This document shows positions 33,828 to 42,217 of a stretch of DNA of 44,662 bases, in pieces. A program made the translations under genes and the position numbers. Position 1 is the first letter of the stretch. The number at the start of each line of letters is the position of its first letter. Under the pieces are notes generated by a model. The model made no database searches and was not told where the DNA came from. It was given only the letters and a program-made list of their open reading frames with translations. The stretch comes from Cohnella nanjingensis (GTDB taxonomy: Bacteria; Bacillota; Bacilli; Paenibacillales; Paenibacillaceae): NCBI RefSeq assembly GCF_014212125.1, contig NZ_JACJVP010000043.1, forward strand, positions 4,442 through 49,103. The letters are read 5' to 3'.

Positions 33828-34036
33828 CTTTTTTCGGCTTGGCCTGCCGAGGCTATTCTCCTTCACCAAATTGTCATGAGCCCCGCAAGAGATAGCTCGA
33901 ATGGGGCATCATGAATCATCCGGATGCCGGGATAAGATGAGAAGGAGAAGGTATGAGTCTGGATGGGGGAAGCCGATAACGGCGCTGCGGGGGGAGTGGA
34001 TATTGACAAGATTTAACGAATCTGAGGCCGTTATCG

Positions 34037-34273
34037 ACCCGGAGCGTCATGAGCCTGTCCGGAGGAGAACGGCAACGCGCCTGGATTGCGATGGCGCTCG
34101 CGCAACAACCCCGTGTCCTCCTGCTAGACGAACCTACAACTTTTCTGGATATTCACCACCAGTTGGAAATTATCGAATGGGTCAAGCGACTGAATTCGGA
34201 ACACGGGATGACGATCATTATGGTTCTTCATGATCCGAACCAAGCAGCGGAAGACCCTTTATTGGCCTTATGA
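34037..34273 (+). pseudogene. Remnant of siderophore ABC transporter ATPase
   Basis: The C-terminal part of a FecE/FhuC-type ATPase: RSVMSLSGGERQRAWIAMALAQQP, Walker B RVLLLDEPTTFLDIHHQLEI, and MTIIMVLHDPNQAAE, then a premature end. The whole front with Walker A is missing, and the end after the switch His is lost or rearranged. It cannot work as an ATPase. A matching remnant of the binding protein lies downstream at about 34938, with an intact DJ-1-type gene between them. Confidence 0.88.
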
Positions 34274-34302
34274 AATTAATAAAGTAGGCGAGGAGAATGG
34301 TT

Positions 34303-34935
34303 ATGCAAACTTGGAAAGTAGGAATTCTTTTATTCGACGATGTAGAGGTGCTCGACTTTGCCGGCCCTTTCGAAGTATTTGCGGTCACGACAATCAATCG
34401 CGGGCAAGCAGACGCTTACCAGCCATTTGAAGTGTCGACCATTTCAGAAACAGGAAAGCTCATTACGGCAACGAACGGTTTAAAAGTCACGCCGGACTAC
34501 AGCCTGGTCACCGCTCCATACTTCGATCTGCTGGTGATACCCGGCGGTATGGGTACGAGGCGAGAGATTGACAATCAGGTATTGCTGGATTGGATTAACA
34601 AGCGTCATGGAGAGGTGAAGTGGATGACTTCCGTGTGTACGGGTTCTTTTCTTCTGGCTAAAAACGGCCTGCTGAACAATAAACGCGCGACGACGCATTG
34701 GGCGAGCATAGAGAGGATGAGAAATGATTTTCCGAAGATCAACGTTGTCGAAGGCATGAAGTTTGTAGACGAGGATCGGATTGTCACGTCTGCGGGCATA
34801 TCCGCCGGTATTCATATGGCATTTCATATGATTCGTCGATTGCTCGGTACGAGGGTTGCGGAGGAGACGGCTCGTTTCATGGAATATGACATTCGATTCG
34901 ACGAGCAAATCTCAGAAAGCAGGGATTCATTTTGA
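34303..34935 (+). CDS. DJ-1/PfpI-family protein (isonitrile hydratase-like)
   Basis: A 210-residue glutamine-amidotransferase-like protein. It has KVGILLFDDVEVLDFAGPFEVF, the nucleophile elbow SVCTGSFLLAKNGLL with the conserved Cys, and ATTHWAS. The acidic residue in the FDDVEVLDFAGP segment fits members such as isonitrile hydratase and the amidase-like domain of GATase1 AraC regulators; there is no DNA-binding domain here. I start at the ATG at 34303 because GAGGAG is 7 bases before it; the ATG at 34297 abuts that site. It sits among siderophore transporter remnants and is AT-richer than the chromosome. Substrate unknown. Confidence 0.9.
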   Translation: MQTWKVGILLFDDVEVLDFAGPFEVFAVTTINRGQADAYQPFEVSTISETGKLITATNGLKVTPDYSLVTAPYFDLLVIPGGMGTRREIDNQVLLDWINKRHGEVKWMTSVCTGSFLLAKNGLLNNKRATTHWASIERMRNDFPKINVVEGMKFVDEDRIVTSAGISAGIHMAFHMIRRLLGTRVAEETARFMEYDIRFDEQISESRDSF

Positions 34936-34937
34936 AA

Positions 34938-35150
34938 TGCAAAGCGGATCCGGACTATCTGTTCATGATTGTTCACGGAACGGAAGAATACGGAAAGCAA
35001 AAGCTGAAAGAAGATTTGGAAAGCAATCCTGCATGGTCTTCCTTGCGTGCCGTGAAGGAGAAGAGAATGGTCTTTCTGCCATCGGATTTCGTGAACTCGC
35101 CGGGCTTGAAAATCGATCAAACATTCGAGTATCGATGCCCGATGCAGGCG
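34938..35150 (+). pseudogene. Remnant of siderophore-binding protein
   Basis: The C-terminal part of a FecB/FhuD-type substrate-binding protein: DPDYLFMIVHGTEEYGKQKLKEDLESNPAWSSLRAVKEKRMVFLPSDF-VNSPGLKIDQTFEY, which is characteristic of iron-siderophore binding proteins. One residue seems missing at LPSD(L)FVNSP. The N-terminal two-thirds, including signal peptide and lipobox, are absent. The frame begins within the stop codon of the DJ-1-type gene without its own ribosome-binding site and runs into unrelated sequence (CPMQARHERKLARTGGRA). Confidence 0.85.
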
Positions 35151-35226
35151 AGGCATGAGCGAAAACTGGCTCGAACAGGGGGGCGCGCGTAATCGGATAG
35201 ACCGCCTTCGACCGGAAAGAACCAAT

Positions 35227-35274
35227 AAGCCCAGGGACCCGCCGCGCGCTATCGGGCGGGCGCTCCCCGGGCTT
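35227..35274 (-). terminator. Hairpin after ABC-F gene
   Basis: A long GC-rich hairpin. The outer AAGCCC / GGGCTT and inner GCCCGCC-type arms pair, just past the ABC-F stop on the minus strand. The T-run is weak (TTATTGGTTC), so it may stabilise the mRNA end as much as terminate. Confidence 0.6.
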
Positions 35275-35282
35275 GCCGGCGT

Positions 35283-37199
35283 TTACCCTTTCTTTCTCGA
35301 GGCGATCTCTTCGGCGAGCTCGTTCAGCTCCGTCCAGCGCTCGAGCAGCTGGTCGAGCTTGGTCTCGAGCCGCTGCTGCTCCGCCATCAGCTCCTGCAGC
35401 CGCGCGGAGTCGCTGGAAGCGGCCTCCATATCCTCGGCGACGCGGGCGAGCGCGCCCTCCGTCTCCGCGATCCAGCCGTCGATCTGCTCGAAGTCCTTCT
35501 GGTCCTTGTACGACATCTTGGTCGGACGATCCTTGGCATCGGCTGCCGAAGCGGCCGGGGCGGCTGTCTTCGCGGCCTTCGGCGCTTCGGCCGCAGCTTC
35601 GAGCGCCCGTCGGCGATCGGCGTGCTCCTGGTACTCGGAGTAGTTGCCGGTATGCTGCAGGACGACGCCCTCGCCTTCGAAGGCGAAGATCCGGTCGACC
35701 GTCCGGTCCAGGAAGTAGCGGTCATGGGAGACGACGAAGACGACGCCCGGGAAGTCGTCCAGGTAATCCTCCAGGACGGACAGGGTCGCGATATCGAGAT
35801 CGTTCGTCGGCTCGTCGAGCAGCAATACGTTAGGCGCGTCCACGAGCACGCGCAGCAGCTGAAGCCGCCGCTTCTCGCCGCCCGAGAGGCGGGAGATCGG
35901 CGTCCACTGCGCGGCTGGCGGGAAGAGGAACCGCTCCAGCATCTGTCCGGCGGAGATCGACTCGCCCTCGGCGGTACGGATCTGCTCGGCGCCCTCGCGG
36001 ATGTACTCGATCACGCGCAGATTCTCGTCCATCTCCTCGTGCTCCTGGGAGAACCAGCCGAGCCGGACCGTCTCGCCGAGCGTGACGCTGCCGCTGTCCG
36101 GCGCCAACCGGCCGGCGATCAGCTTCAGAAGCGTCGACTTGCCGGTGCCGTTGCGGCCGACGATGCCGACGCGATCTTCCGGCACCGCAATATAGCTGAA
36201 GTCGCGGATCAGCGTGCGGTCCCCGTAGCCCTTGGAGACGTCGTCCAGCTCCACGATCTTGCGGCCGAGCCGGGACGATGCGACCGACACGTCGAGCTTC
36301 CCCGCGGCCGTCTTCGGAGCCTGCGCTTTGAGCGCTTCATACCGGTCGATCCGCGCCTTCTGCTTGGTGGAGCGGGCCTGCGCGCCGCGACGGATCCAAG
36401 CGAGCTCATTGCGCAGCAAGTTTTTGCGCTTGGCCTCGGAAGCGGCTTCCCGCTCCTCCCGCTCCAGCTTCAATTCGAGGAAGCGGCTATAGTTCGCTTC
36501 ATAGAAGTAAGCCCGCCCCCGGTCCAGCTCCAGCACGCGGTTGCTGACCCGGTCCAGGAAGTAGCGGTCGTGCGTAATCATCAGGAGCGCGCCTCTGCGC
36601 TTCTGCAGCATGCTCTCGAGCCAGGCGACCGATTCGTTGTCGATATGGTTCGTCGGCTCGTCCAGGATAAGCACGTCAGACGGCTGCAGCAGGGCCGCGG
36701 CCATGGCGACGCGTTTGCGCTGGCCGCCGGAGAACGTCTCGACACGCGCGTCGTAGTCGTGAATGCCGAGCTTGGACAGCGCCGTCTTCGCTTCGCTCTC
36801 CAGCGTCCAGGCGTCGAGCTCGTCCATGCGCTGATTCGCGGCGATCAGCTTCGCTTGGAGCGCATCGTCTTCCGGTCGCAGCGCCAACGCTTCGAGCGCG
36901 GCGGCGTAGCCGCGCACGGCCCGCAGCTGAGGCGAGTCGCCGCCGAGCACGTGCTCCAGCGCCGTCTCGCCCGGCGCGAACGCCGGATCCTGCGCCAGCA
37001 TCCGGACGACCGCGCGGCTGCCGATGCTGACGCTGCCGGCGTCCGGCGGCTCCAGGCCGGCGACGGCCTTGAGCAGCGTCGACTTGCCCGTGCCGTTCAC
37101 GCCGATGATGCCGATCTTGTCTCCTTCCTCCACGCCGAAGGTGACGTCTTCGAACAGGATCTTGTCGCCGTAGCTCTTCGTTATATGTTCAATGGACAT
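35283..37199 (-). CDS. uup: ABC-F ATPase, Uup/YfmR type
   Basis: A 638-residue soluble protein with two ABC domains and no membrane part. Walker A is GVNGTGKST in the first domain and GRNGTGKST in the second. Signatures are FSGGQRKRVAM and LSGGEKRRLQL; Walker B segments are VLILDEPTNHID and VLLLDEPTNDLD. Between them lies the charged interdomain linker, and at the end a coiled coil (QKDFEQIDGWIAETEGALARV...LLERWTELNELAEEIASRK), which is diagnostic of the Uup subgroup. ABC-F proteins act on the ribosome; Uup/YfmR types help translation of difficult sequences. ATG at 37199 fits the domain start; ATG at 37208 is an alternative with GTGGG upstream. Confidence 0.93.
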   Translation of the reverse strand: MSIEHITKSYGDKILFEDVTFGVEEGDKIGIIGVNGTGKSTLLKAVAGLEPPDAGSVSIGSRAVVRMLAQDPAFAPGETALEHVLGGDSPQLRAVRGYAAALEALALRPEDDALQAKLIAANQRMDELDAWTLESEAKTALSKLGIHDYDARVETFSGGQRKRVAMAAALLQPSDVLILDEPTNHIDNESVAWLESMLQKRRGALLMITHDRYFLDRVSNRVLELDRGRAYFYEANYSRFLELKLEREEREAASEAKRKNLLRNELAWIRRGAQARSTKQKARIDRYEALKAQAPKTAAGKLDVSVASSRLGRKIVELDDVSKGYGDRTLIRDFSYIAVPEDRVGIVGRNGTGKSTLLKLIAGRLAPDSGSVTLGETVRLGWFSQEHEEMDENLRVIEYIREGAEQIRTAEGESISAGQMLERFLFPPAAQWTPISRLSGGEKRRLQLLRVLVDAPNVLLLDEPTNDLDIATLSVLEDYLDDFPGVVFVVSHDRYFLDRTVDRIFAFEGEGVVLQHTGNYSEYQEHADRRRALEAAAEAPKAAKTAAPAASAADAKDRPTKMSYKDQKDFEQIDGWIAETEGALARVAEDMEAASSDSARLQELMAEQQRLETKLDQLLERWTELNELAEEIASRKKG

Positions 37200-37414
37200 G
37201 ATGTGCATGCGTATCGACCCACTTTGCCGGATAAGGATGAGATGCGGATAATCCTCCGTATCATACCACAATTCGCCTGGAGACGCCCTCGGGGACGCCC
37301 TTCGAACCGCGCGGCTAAGGGAAAGCGGCATGCTCAAAAAAATATGAAGAAGGGGGTTGTTCTCGGTCGAGGCATGTGCTATTATAATCAAGTGTTCGGA
37401 ACACACCGCATCTT

Positions 37415-37490
37415 AGGTCCTTAGCTCAGCTGGCAGAGCAGTTGACTCTTAATCAACGGGTCGTGGGTTCGATCCCCACAGGGCCTACCA
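37415..37490 (+). tRNA. tRNA-Lys(CTT)
   Basis: A 76-nt cloverleaf with CCA encoded. Acceptor AGGTCCT pairs with AGGGCCT (one G-U), the D arm contains TAGCTCAGCTGGCAGAGCA, the anticodon stem GTTGA/TCAAC holds loop CTCTTAA with anticodon CTT (37448-37450), and the T arm has GTGGGTTCGATCCCCAC. It decodes AAG. A TATAAT -10 lies about 30 bases upstream. It stands alone, not in a tRNA or rRNA cluster. Confidence 0.97.
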
Positions 37491-37503
37491 TTTCTAAGAT
37501 GAG

Positions 37504-37537
37504 AAGCAGCTTGGCGCATCGCGTCGGCTGCTTTTTT
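37504..37537 (+). terminator. Terminator of tRNA-Lys
   Basis: AAGCAGC (37504-37510) pairs with GCTGCTT (37527-37533) and runs straight into six T. It begins 14 bases after the tRNA. Confidence 0.88.
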
Positions 37538-37586
37538 GCGTTTCCGGGAGGATAACGTCTCTTTGACGTCGCTTTGACTTTACGGC

Positions 37587-38429
37587 CTACATTGCATCCG
37601 CTCTTACCGCATCCTGAAGCTCCGCGAAGCGCGGGACGTAACCGAGCCCGCGAAGCTTGGCCGTATCCACGATCTGGTGCCAGGCGGCATCGTGGGCTCT
37701 TCCTTCTGCGCCCTCCTCGAACGACTCTCCATACAGCTGCATGATCTCGCTTGCCGCGGCGGGCTTGCCATCCGCTACATTATAGATCTGACCGTCGATT
37801 CCGTCCGCCGACAGCGCGAGCGCGGCCGCCTGCGCGACGTCGGCGTGATGGACGAGATGAATCCGCTGCTCGGGGCGCCAGCGGCGGAACCAGCCGAGCC
37901 CCTCGGAGAGATGCGGGTCTCCGTCGCCGTAGACGAACGCCAAGCGCAGCGTCCGCAAGCCCAACCCTTCGCGATGATGAAGCTCGGCCAGCGCCGCTTC
38001 GGCCGCGGTCTTCGTCGCCGGATAGGGCGCCGCGGGGTTCGGGGCGTCCGTCTCCCGGAAGACGCGGCCTTCCGCGCCGGGACCGTAGACGAGGTTGGTG
38101 CTGGCGAAGACGAAGCGGGGCGCGCCGGCTTGCAGCGCGGCCCGGGCCAACGCCAGCGTGCCCTCCAGGTTCACGGCCGTCGTCTCTTCCGGCGTCGCTC
38201 CCCGGAAGAAGGCCGCCAAGTGGACGACGGCGTCGATCCCGGCGACCGCGCCGGTTAACGAATCGGGTCGCAGCAGGTCGCCCGGGACGATATCCGCGCC
38301 TAACGCTTGAAGGCTGGCCGCAGCCTCCGGACGGCGGGCCAGCACCCGCACTTCGTGTCCTTGCCGGAGCAGACGGGGCACGAGCCGGCTGCCGACGCGT
38401 CCGGTCGCTCCCGTAACGAGAATGTTCAT
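37587..38429 (-). CDS. NAD(P)-dependent epimerase/dehydratase (extended SDR)
   Basis: A 280-residue Rossmann-fold enzyme. The cofactor motif is GATGRVG (7-13). The catalytic pair is Tyr136 and Lys140 in PYPATK, with STNLVYG supplying the Ser/Thr. NVADGKPAAASEIM in the C-terminal part is usual for nucleotide-sugar epimerase-like members. It is short, so the substrate-binding lobe is reduced. It is divergent from a MmyB-type regulator, 146 bases away, which suggests that regulator controls it. Substrate unknown. Confidence 0.92.
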   Translation of the reverse strand: MNILVTGATGRVGSRLVPRLLRQGHEVRVLARRPEAAASLQALGADIVPGDLLRPDSLTGAVAGIDAVVHLAAFFRGATPEETTAVNLEGTLALARAALQAGAPRFVFASTNLVYGPGAEGRVFRETDAPNPAAPYPATKTAAEAALAELHHREGLGLRTLRLAFVYGDGDPHLSEGLGWFRRWRPEQRIHLVHHADVAQAAALALSADGIDGQIYNVADGKPAAASEIMQLYGESFEEGAEGRAHDAAWHQIVDTAKLRGLGYVPRFAELQDAVRADAM

Positions 38430-38479
38430 GAATGTTCGCTTCCCTTCCGGTTATGGATGTCGTGTACACCGCGCAATGT

Positions 38480-38509
38480 TACAATCCAAGTATCGTCGGA
38501 ATGACATTC
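38480..38509 (+). promoter_or_regulatory. Possible promoter/operator between epimerase and MmyB-type gene
   Basis: TACAAT at 38480-38485 is a fair -10 for the rightward gene, and the 11-bp palindrome GAATGACATTC at 38499-38509 lies near the predicted start of transcription. No good -35 is seen. Role as a repressor site is inferred. Confidence 0.35.
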
Positions 38510-38575
38510 TACGACCAGCGTCGCTTGATCGTAGGATTCGGAGTGTCAGGATCCGCTAGGGGAGGAGAAGCGCAA

Positions 38576-39427
38576 ATGGAAGATCGGGAGCGCAGGCAAG
38601 CTTTGGCCGATTTCCTCCGGTCCCGCAGGGAACGGCTGACGCCGGCCGAGGTCGGCCTGCCGCCGGGGATGCGCAGACGCACGCCGGGTCTGCGGCGCGA
38701 GGAAGTGGCGCTGCTCGCGAACATCGGAACGTCCTGGTACGTATCCTTGGAGCAGGGCAGGGACGTGCAGCCTTCGGAGCAGGTGCTGGAGAGTCTGGCG
38801 AAGGCGTTGCGGTTGAACGCGGCGGAGCGCCGTCATTTGTTCGTGCTCGCCCAGCCGCCTTCGTCGGCCTCCCACGGCGCCCCGCTGCCGGAGGAAGAGA
38901 CCGTGGGCGAGGGGCTCGAGCGGGCCGTTCAAGCCCTGGATCCCCATCCCGCCTATGTCCTCGGGAGGCGGTGGGATCTGTTGACGTGGAACCGCGCGGC
39001 GGAGCTGGTCTTCGGCTTCTCCGAGATCGCGCCCCCGTTCTCGCGCAATATGATCTGGCGGAACTTCACGAGCCCGGTGCTTCGCTCCCATCGCCATTGG
39101 GAGAAGCTCGCGCGCGGCTCCGTGGCGCAATTCCGCGCCGACAGCGCGAGGTATCCGGGCGATCCGGGGTTCGCGGAGCTGATCGAAGCGCTCCAAGCGC
39201 GGAGCGAGGCGTTCCGTTCCTGGTGGTCGAAGCACGACGTGCGGGGCCTGCCGGACGGCACGAAGCGGATGGATCACCCCGCGCTTGGGAAGCTCGAGTT
39301 CGACTACGTCTCGCTGCGCTCGCCCGACCGGGAGGATCAGAAGTTCATCCTCTATACTTGCGCGCCGGGCACGGCCGATCGGTTGATTCGGGCGCTGGCG
39401 GCGGAGAAAGAGACCGTAAGGACATAA
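38576..39427 (+). CDS. XRE regulator with MmyB-type ligand domain
   Basis: A 283-residue transcription factor. The N-terminal helix-turn-helix is RRTPGLRREEVALLANIGTSWYVSLEQGRDVQPSEQVLESLAKALRLNAAERRHLFVLA. It is followed by a PAS-like MmyB ligand-binding domain (YVLGRRWDLLTWNRAAELVFGF..., FRSWWSKHDVRGLPDGTKRMDHPALGKLEFDYVSL). Such proteins bind fatty-acid-like ligands in the few studied cases, and commonly sit divergent from a short-chain dehydrogenase or epimerase gene, as here. The ATG at 38576 has GGGGAGGAG; the longer frame from 38432 would run through the promoter. Confidence 0.94.
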   Translation: MEDRERRQALADFLRSRRERLTPAEVGLPPGMRRRTPGLRREEVALLANIGTSWYVSLEQGRDVQPSEQVLESLAKALRLNAAERRHLFVLAQPPSSASHGAPLPEEETVGEGLERAVQALDPHPAYVLGRRWDLLTWNRAAELVFGFSEIAPPFSRNMIWRNFTSPVLRSHRHWEKLARGSVAQFRADSARYPGDPGFAELIEALQARSEAFRSWWSKHDVRGLPDGTKRMDHPALGKLEFDYVSLRSPDREDQKFILYTCAPGTADRLIRALAAEKETVRT

Positions 39428-39431
39428 AAAG

Positions 39432-39494
39432 GGCCGGCCCGGCGACCGCAGAAGCTTCTCTCTTGCGCTTCTCGCGTTCGTTCGGCCGGCCTTT
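39432..39494. terminator. Long-loop terminator between converging genes
   Basis: GGCCGGCC (39432-39439) pairs with GGCCGGCC (39484-39491), flanked by AAAAAG and TTT, with a loop of about 45 bases. It could serve both strands. Confidence 0.5.
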
Positions 39495-39566
39495 GCGCTT
39501 GTTCCGGTTCGAAGCCGGGTTGTCCTGTCATCGCCCTTCGGAGCCGGAGAATGCCGCCGCTCCGGA

Positions 39567-40577
39567 TCAAGCGAAAGTCATCGCGATCTCGCCCTGGCCG
39601 TCCGCGCAGCGAACCACGGCGACGGCGCCGTTCACCAGGGTGAGCTGCGGCGGAACGTGGCCGACGTCGACGCCGTGGACGACGGGAAACGGCAGATCGC
39701 CGTAGACGTGCCGGAGCGCGTCGGCGAGCTCGAAGTCCTTGACGGCGGAGTAGCCGGCGGGCCTGCCGATCAGGACGCCGTTCGTCCGCTCGAACCAGCC
39801 GTTCGCCCGGAACTGCCAGAGGTGGCGGTACAGATCCGCCGCGTTCATCTCGCAGCTCTCCAAGTACCAGACGAGCCCTTCGTCCTGCGCGTACGTCCGG
39901 GCGAACGTCTCTACCGGCGCGTAAGGCGTTCCGATCAAGACGGAGATCGTGTCCATGCAGCCGCCGATGAGCCGGCCCCGGAACGCGGCCTCGCCGCCGC
40001 CCAGCGTCTCCCACCGGGTCGGCGCGTCGGCCGCCGGCGCGCTCCAGGAGGAGCGGTGCACGGCCGACGCGCGCTGGCGCACCGTGCCGAGAGCCGGCGT
40101 CGCCAGCACGTCCAGCCAGCGGTCCGCCGTGGCGTCCGGCTGATCGGAGCCGATGTCCGCGTAGTTCGGGCCGTGCGCGGTCGCATGCCCCGTGAGCAAG
40201 GTGCAGGCGAACATGAAGGTGCTCAGATCCGAGTAGCCTAACAGCCACTTCGGCGGCCGCGCGCGCAAGGACGCCCAATCGATCAAGGGCAGGATGTCCA
40301 TCAGAAATTCGCCGCCCCAGGGCGGAATGACGGCCTGCGTCCCCGCATGGAGGAGGAATTGCTGAAGCTCCGCGGCCCGCCGGGCAGCCGAGGCGCTGAC
40401 GCATTTCCCGTTCTGCCAGACGGTATCGCCGTAGACGACCTGGAATCCGAGTCGTTCGACCTTTGCCTTCGAACGCGCGAGCACGTCGTGCAGATGCGGT
40501 TCTACGCCGCTGGAGGGCGCGGTGACGCCGATGGTATCGCCCGCTCGCAGAGGAGCGGGATATTGGATGCGGGACAT
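39567..40577 (-). CDS. S66-family LD-carboxypeptidase (MccF/LdcA-like)
   Basis: A 336-residue serine peptidase. The nucleophile is Ser116 in LLGYSDLS, with the Glu in LESCEMNAADLY and His in HGVDVGHVPP completing the triad. The start RIQYPAPLRAGDTIGVTAPSSGV is conserved in the family. Known members cleave L,D bonds in peptidoglycan stem peptides or inactivate microcin C-type compounds; which one applies here cannot be told. AAAGGGGGA precedes the ATG at 40577. No signal peptide is seen, so it is cytosolic, as expected for recycling or immunity roles. Confidence 0.94.
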   Translation of the reverse strand: MSRIQYPAPLRAGDTIGVTAPSSGVEPHLHDVLARSKAKVERLGFQVVYGDTVWQNGKCVSASAARRAAELQQFLLHAGTQAVIPPWGGEFLMDILPLIDWASLRARPPKWLLGYSDLSTFMFACTLLTGHATAHGPNYADIGSDQPDATADRWLDVLATPALGTVRQRASAVHRSSWSAPAADAPTRWETLGGGEAAFRGRLIGGCMDTISVLIGTPYAPVETFARTYAQDEGLVWYLESCEMNAADLYRHLWQFRANGWFERTNGVLIGRPAGYSAVKDFELADALRHVYGDLPFPVVHGVDVGHVPPQLTLVNGAVAVVRCADGQGEIAMTFA

Positions 40578-40991
40578 GGGCGATCCCCCTTTCGTCGTTT
40601 CCCTGATTATAGAAACGGAAGGTCCCGCATTCAAGTGCGAATGGACGGCAAGCTCCTGCCGATGCGTTTTGGCGCGAGGTAGCGCAACGGCCGCATGCGG
40701 CAAGTCGGTCTTCTTTTTCCCGGAACGAAGGGGGAAGCGGGTTGGTTCGTCCCGGTCGCGGGTGGAGCCGATGGCTGTCCGCTCGCGACACGGCTTGCTT
40801 GATCGGAAGTATCGGGTTACGGGCCGGGCGATGGCCGCATATGCACGACGATCAGCCTCGCTCCGTATAGGGGGCAGGGCTGAGTTCGTTCCGGAAAGCT
40901 CGTCATGCTCGTCATGCTAGTCTGCATAATTGGTCAAGTCCCCTCATAGAAATGAACCATGGAATAACCAATCGCAGAGGGGTTGATCGCA
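40578..40991. other. Gene-free spacer before ydcC-type gene
   Basis: 414 bases with no gene I can support. It includes a 9-bp-period repeat of GTCATGCT (40902-40909, 40911-40918) and CATAAT at 40925-40930, which could be part of a promoter for the lipoprotein gene. The Bacillus ydcC gene is associated with sporulation, but I cannot make a solid sigma-E match here. Confidence 0.4.
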
Positions 40992-42158
40992 ATGCGTCGC
41001 AGGCTCCCATGGATCTTAGCCGTCACCTTGCTCCTGACCGCCGTCCTGTCCGGATGCGGAGGCAGCAAGAACGCGGATTCGATCGTGAAGGATCTGAGCA
41101 AGGTGGCCGACAAAATGGAAAGCTATCAAGGCAGCGGCACGATGACGCTGCACACCGGGCAGCAGCCGCAGAAGTACAAGGTGGAAGTATGGTACCAGAA
41201 GCCGAAGTTCTACCGGATCGCGCTGACGAGCGAGAGCCGCGACATTACCCAGATCGTGCTGCGCAACGACGACGGCGTGTTCGTCCTCACGCCGAGCCTG
41301 AACAAGAGCTACCGCTTCCAGAGCGACTGGCCGGAGAATCAAGGCCAAGTCTACCTGTATCAGACGCTGCTGCACAGCATTACGACCGACAATTCCCGCC
41401 AGTTCGCCAAAGAGAAGGACGCCTACGTCTTCGACGTCATGGCCGGCAGCTACCAGAACGGCTCCTTCGCGCGGCAGAAGATCTGGCTGAACAAGCAGGA
41501 CTATGCCCCGCAAAAAGTGGAAGTCACGGACACGAACGCCAACGTCATGGTCGACGTCGTGTTCGACAGCTTCCAATTCGGCAAGAAGTTCGAGAAATCG
41601 GCGTTCGACATGCAGCAGAACATGGCTTCCTCGAACGGCCAGACGACAGATCAACCCAGCCCGTCAGGCGCTGCGGACGGCGCGAACGGCGCGAATGGCG
41701 CGAACGCCAGCCCGGACGCCAACGCGTCGGATCCGACCGTCGCGACGCCGGACGGCACGGCAGACGGCGGCGCCGGCGGCAAACCGGATACCGCGGCATC
41801 GGGAACCGACCAGACCTTCTCGGCAATCGAACCGGTACACGAGCTGCTGCCGCAAGGCGTGGAGCTGCGCGACTCCCAAGACATCTCGCTCGCCGACGGC
41901 AGCCAGGGCGCCATGCTGCGCTACAGCGGCACCTACGACTTCTCGCTCCTGGAGACGAAGTCCAAGGACCGCGCGGTCTCCTCGAATCAAGGGATCATTC
42001 TGGATCTCGGGTTCACGCTGGGGCTGCTCTCCGGCGACGACACGCAATCGCTCGCTTGGACGTACGACGGCGTCGACTATCGTCTGACGACGGTGGATCT
42101 GCCGCAAGAAGAGATGGTCAAGGTGGCCCAAGCCATCGTCGACCAATCCGGCAAGTAA
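40992..42158 (+). CDS. ydcC: LolA-like lipoprotein, YdcC family
   Basis: A 388-residue exported lipoprotein. The signal peptide ends in a lipobox LSGC (Cys about residue 22). A LolA-like beta fold follows (MESYQGSGTMTLHTGQQPQKYKVEVWYQKPKFYRIALTS...), then a low-complexity linker of about 70 residues rich in Gly, Ala, Asn, Asp and Thr, then a C-terminal DUF4367-like domain (ELLPQGVELRDSQDISLADGSQGAMLRYSGTYDFSLLETK...). The linker is GC-rich with short repeats of GGCGCGAACG type and looks like an insertion relative to the Bacillus protein. I start at ATG 40992, 9 bases after AGAGGGG. It is upstream of alr and ndoAI-ndoA, the same order as in Bacillus. Confidence 0.88.
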   Translation: MRRRLPWILAVTLLLTAVLSGCGGSKNADSIVKDLSKVADKMESYQGSGTMTLHTGQQPQKYKVEVWYQKPKFYRIALTSESRDITQIVLRNDDGVFVLTPSLNKSYRFQSDWPENQGQVYLYQTLLHSITTDNSRQFAKEKDAYVFDVMAGSYQNGSFARQKIWLNKQDYAPQKVEVTDTNANVMVDVVFDSFQFGKKFEKSAFDMQQNMASSNGQTTDQPSPSGAADGANGANGANASPDANASDPTVATPDGTADGGAGGKPDTAASGTDQTFSAIEPVHELLPQGVELRDSQDISLADGSQGAMLRYSGTYDFSLLETKSKDRAVSSNQGIILDLGFTLGLLSGDDTQSLAWTYDGVDYRLTTVDLPQEEMVKVAQAIVDQSGK

Positions 42159-42188
42159 CATCATTCGTCACCCGTCCCGCATGCCCGA

Positions 42189-42217
42189 GAAGAGCCGGTC
42201 GTACCGACCGGCTCTTC
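42189..42217. terminator. Hairpin after ydcC-type gene
   Basis: A 13-bp perfect stem GAAGAGCCGGTCG / CGACCGGCTCTTC with a 3-base loop, 30 bases after the stop. There is no T-run, so it is a terminator without a classical tail or an mRNA 3' protector. Confidence 0.7.

Noticed and set aside
33901..34233. Possible 110-residue protein overlapping the ATPase remnant
   Set aside because: It crosses the conserved ATPase signature in the wrong frame and shows no family likeness.
31119..35150. Prophage or insertion element
   Set aside because: No integrase, transposase, terminal inverted repeats or phage structural genes are visible despite the mosaic composition.
37200..37406. N-terminal extension of the ABC-F protein
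   Set aside because: About 69 residues with no family likeness that run toward the tRNA. The ABC domain begins at the start chosen.
37415..37490. tRNA as an integration site
   Set aside because: No integrase gene and no repeat of the tRNA 3' end were found in the window.
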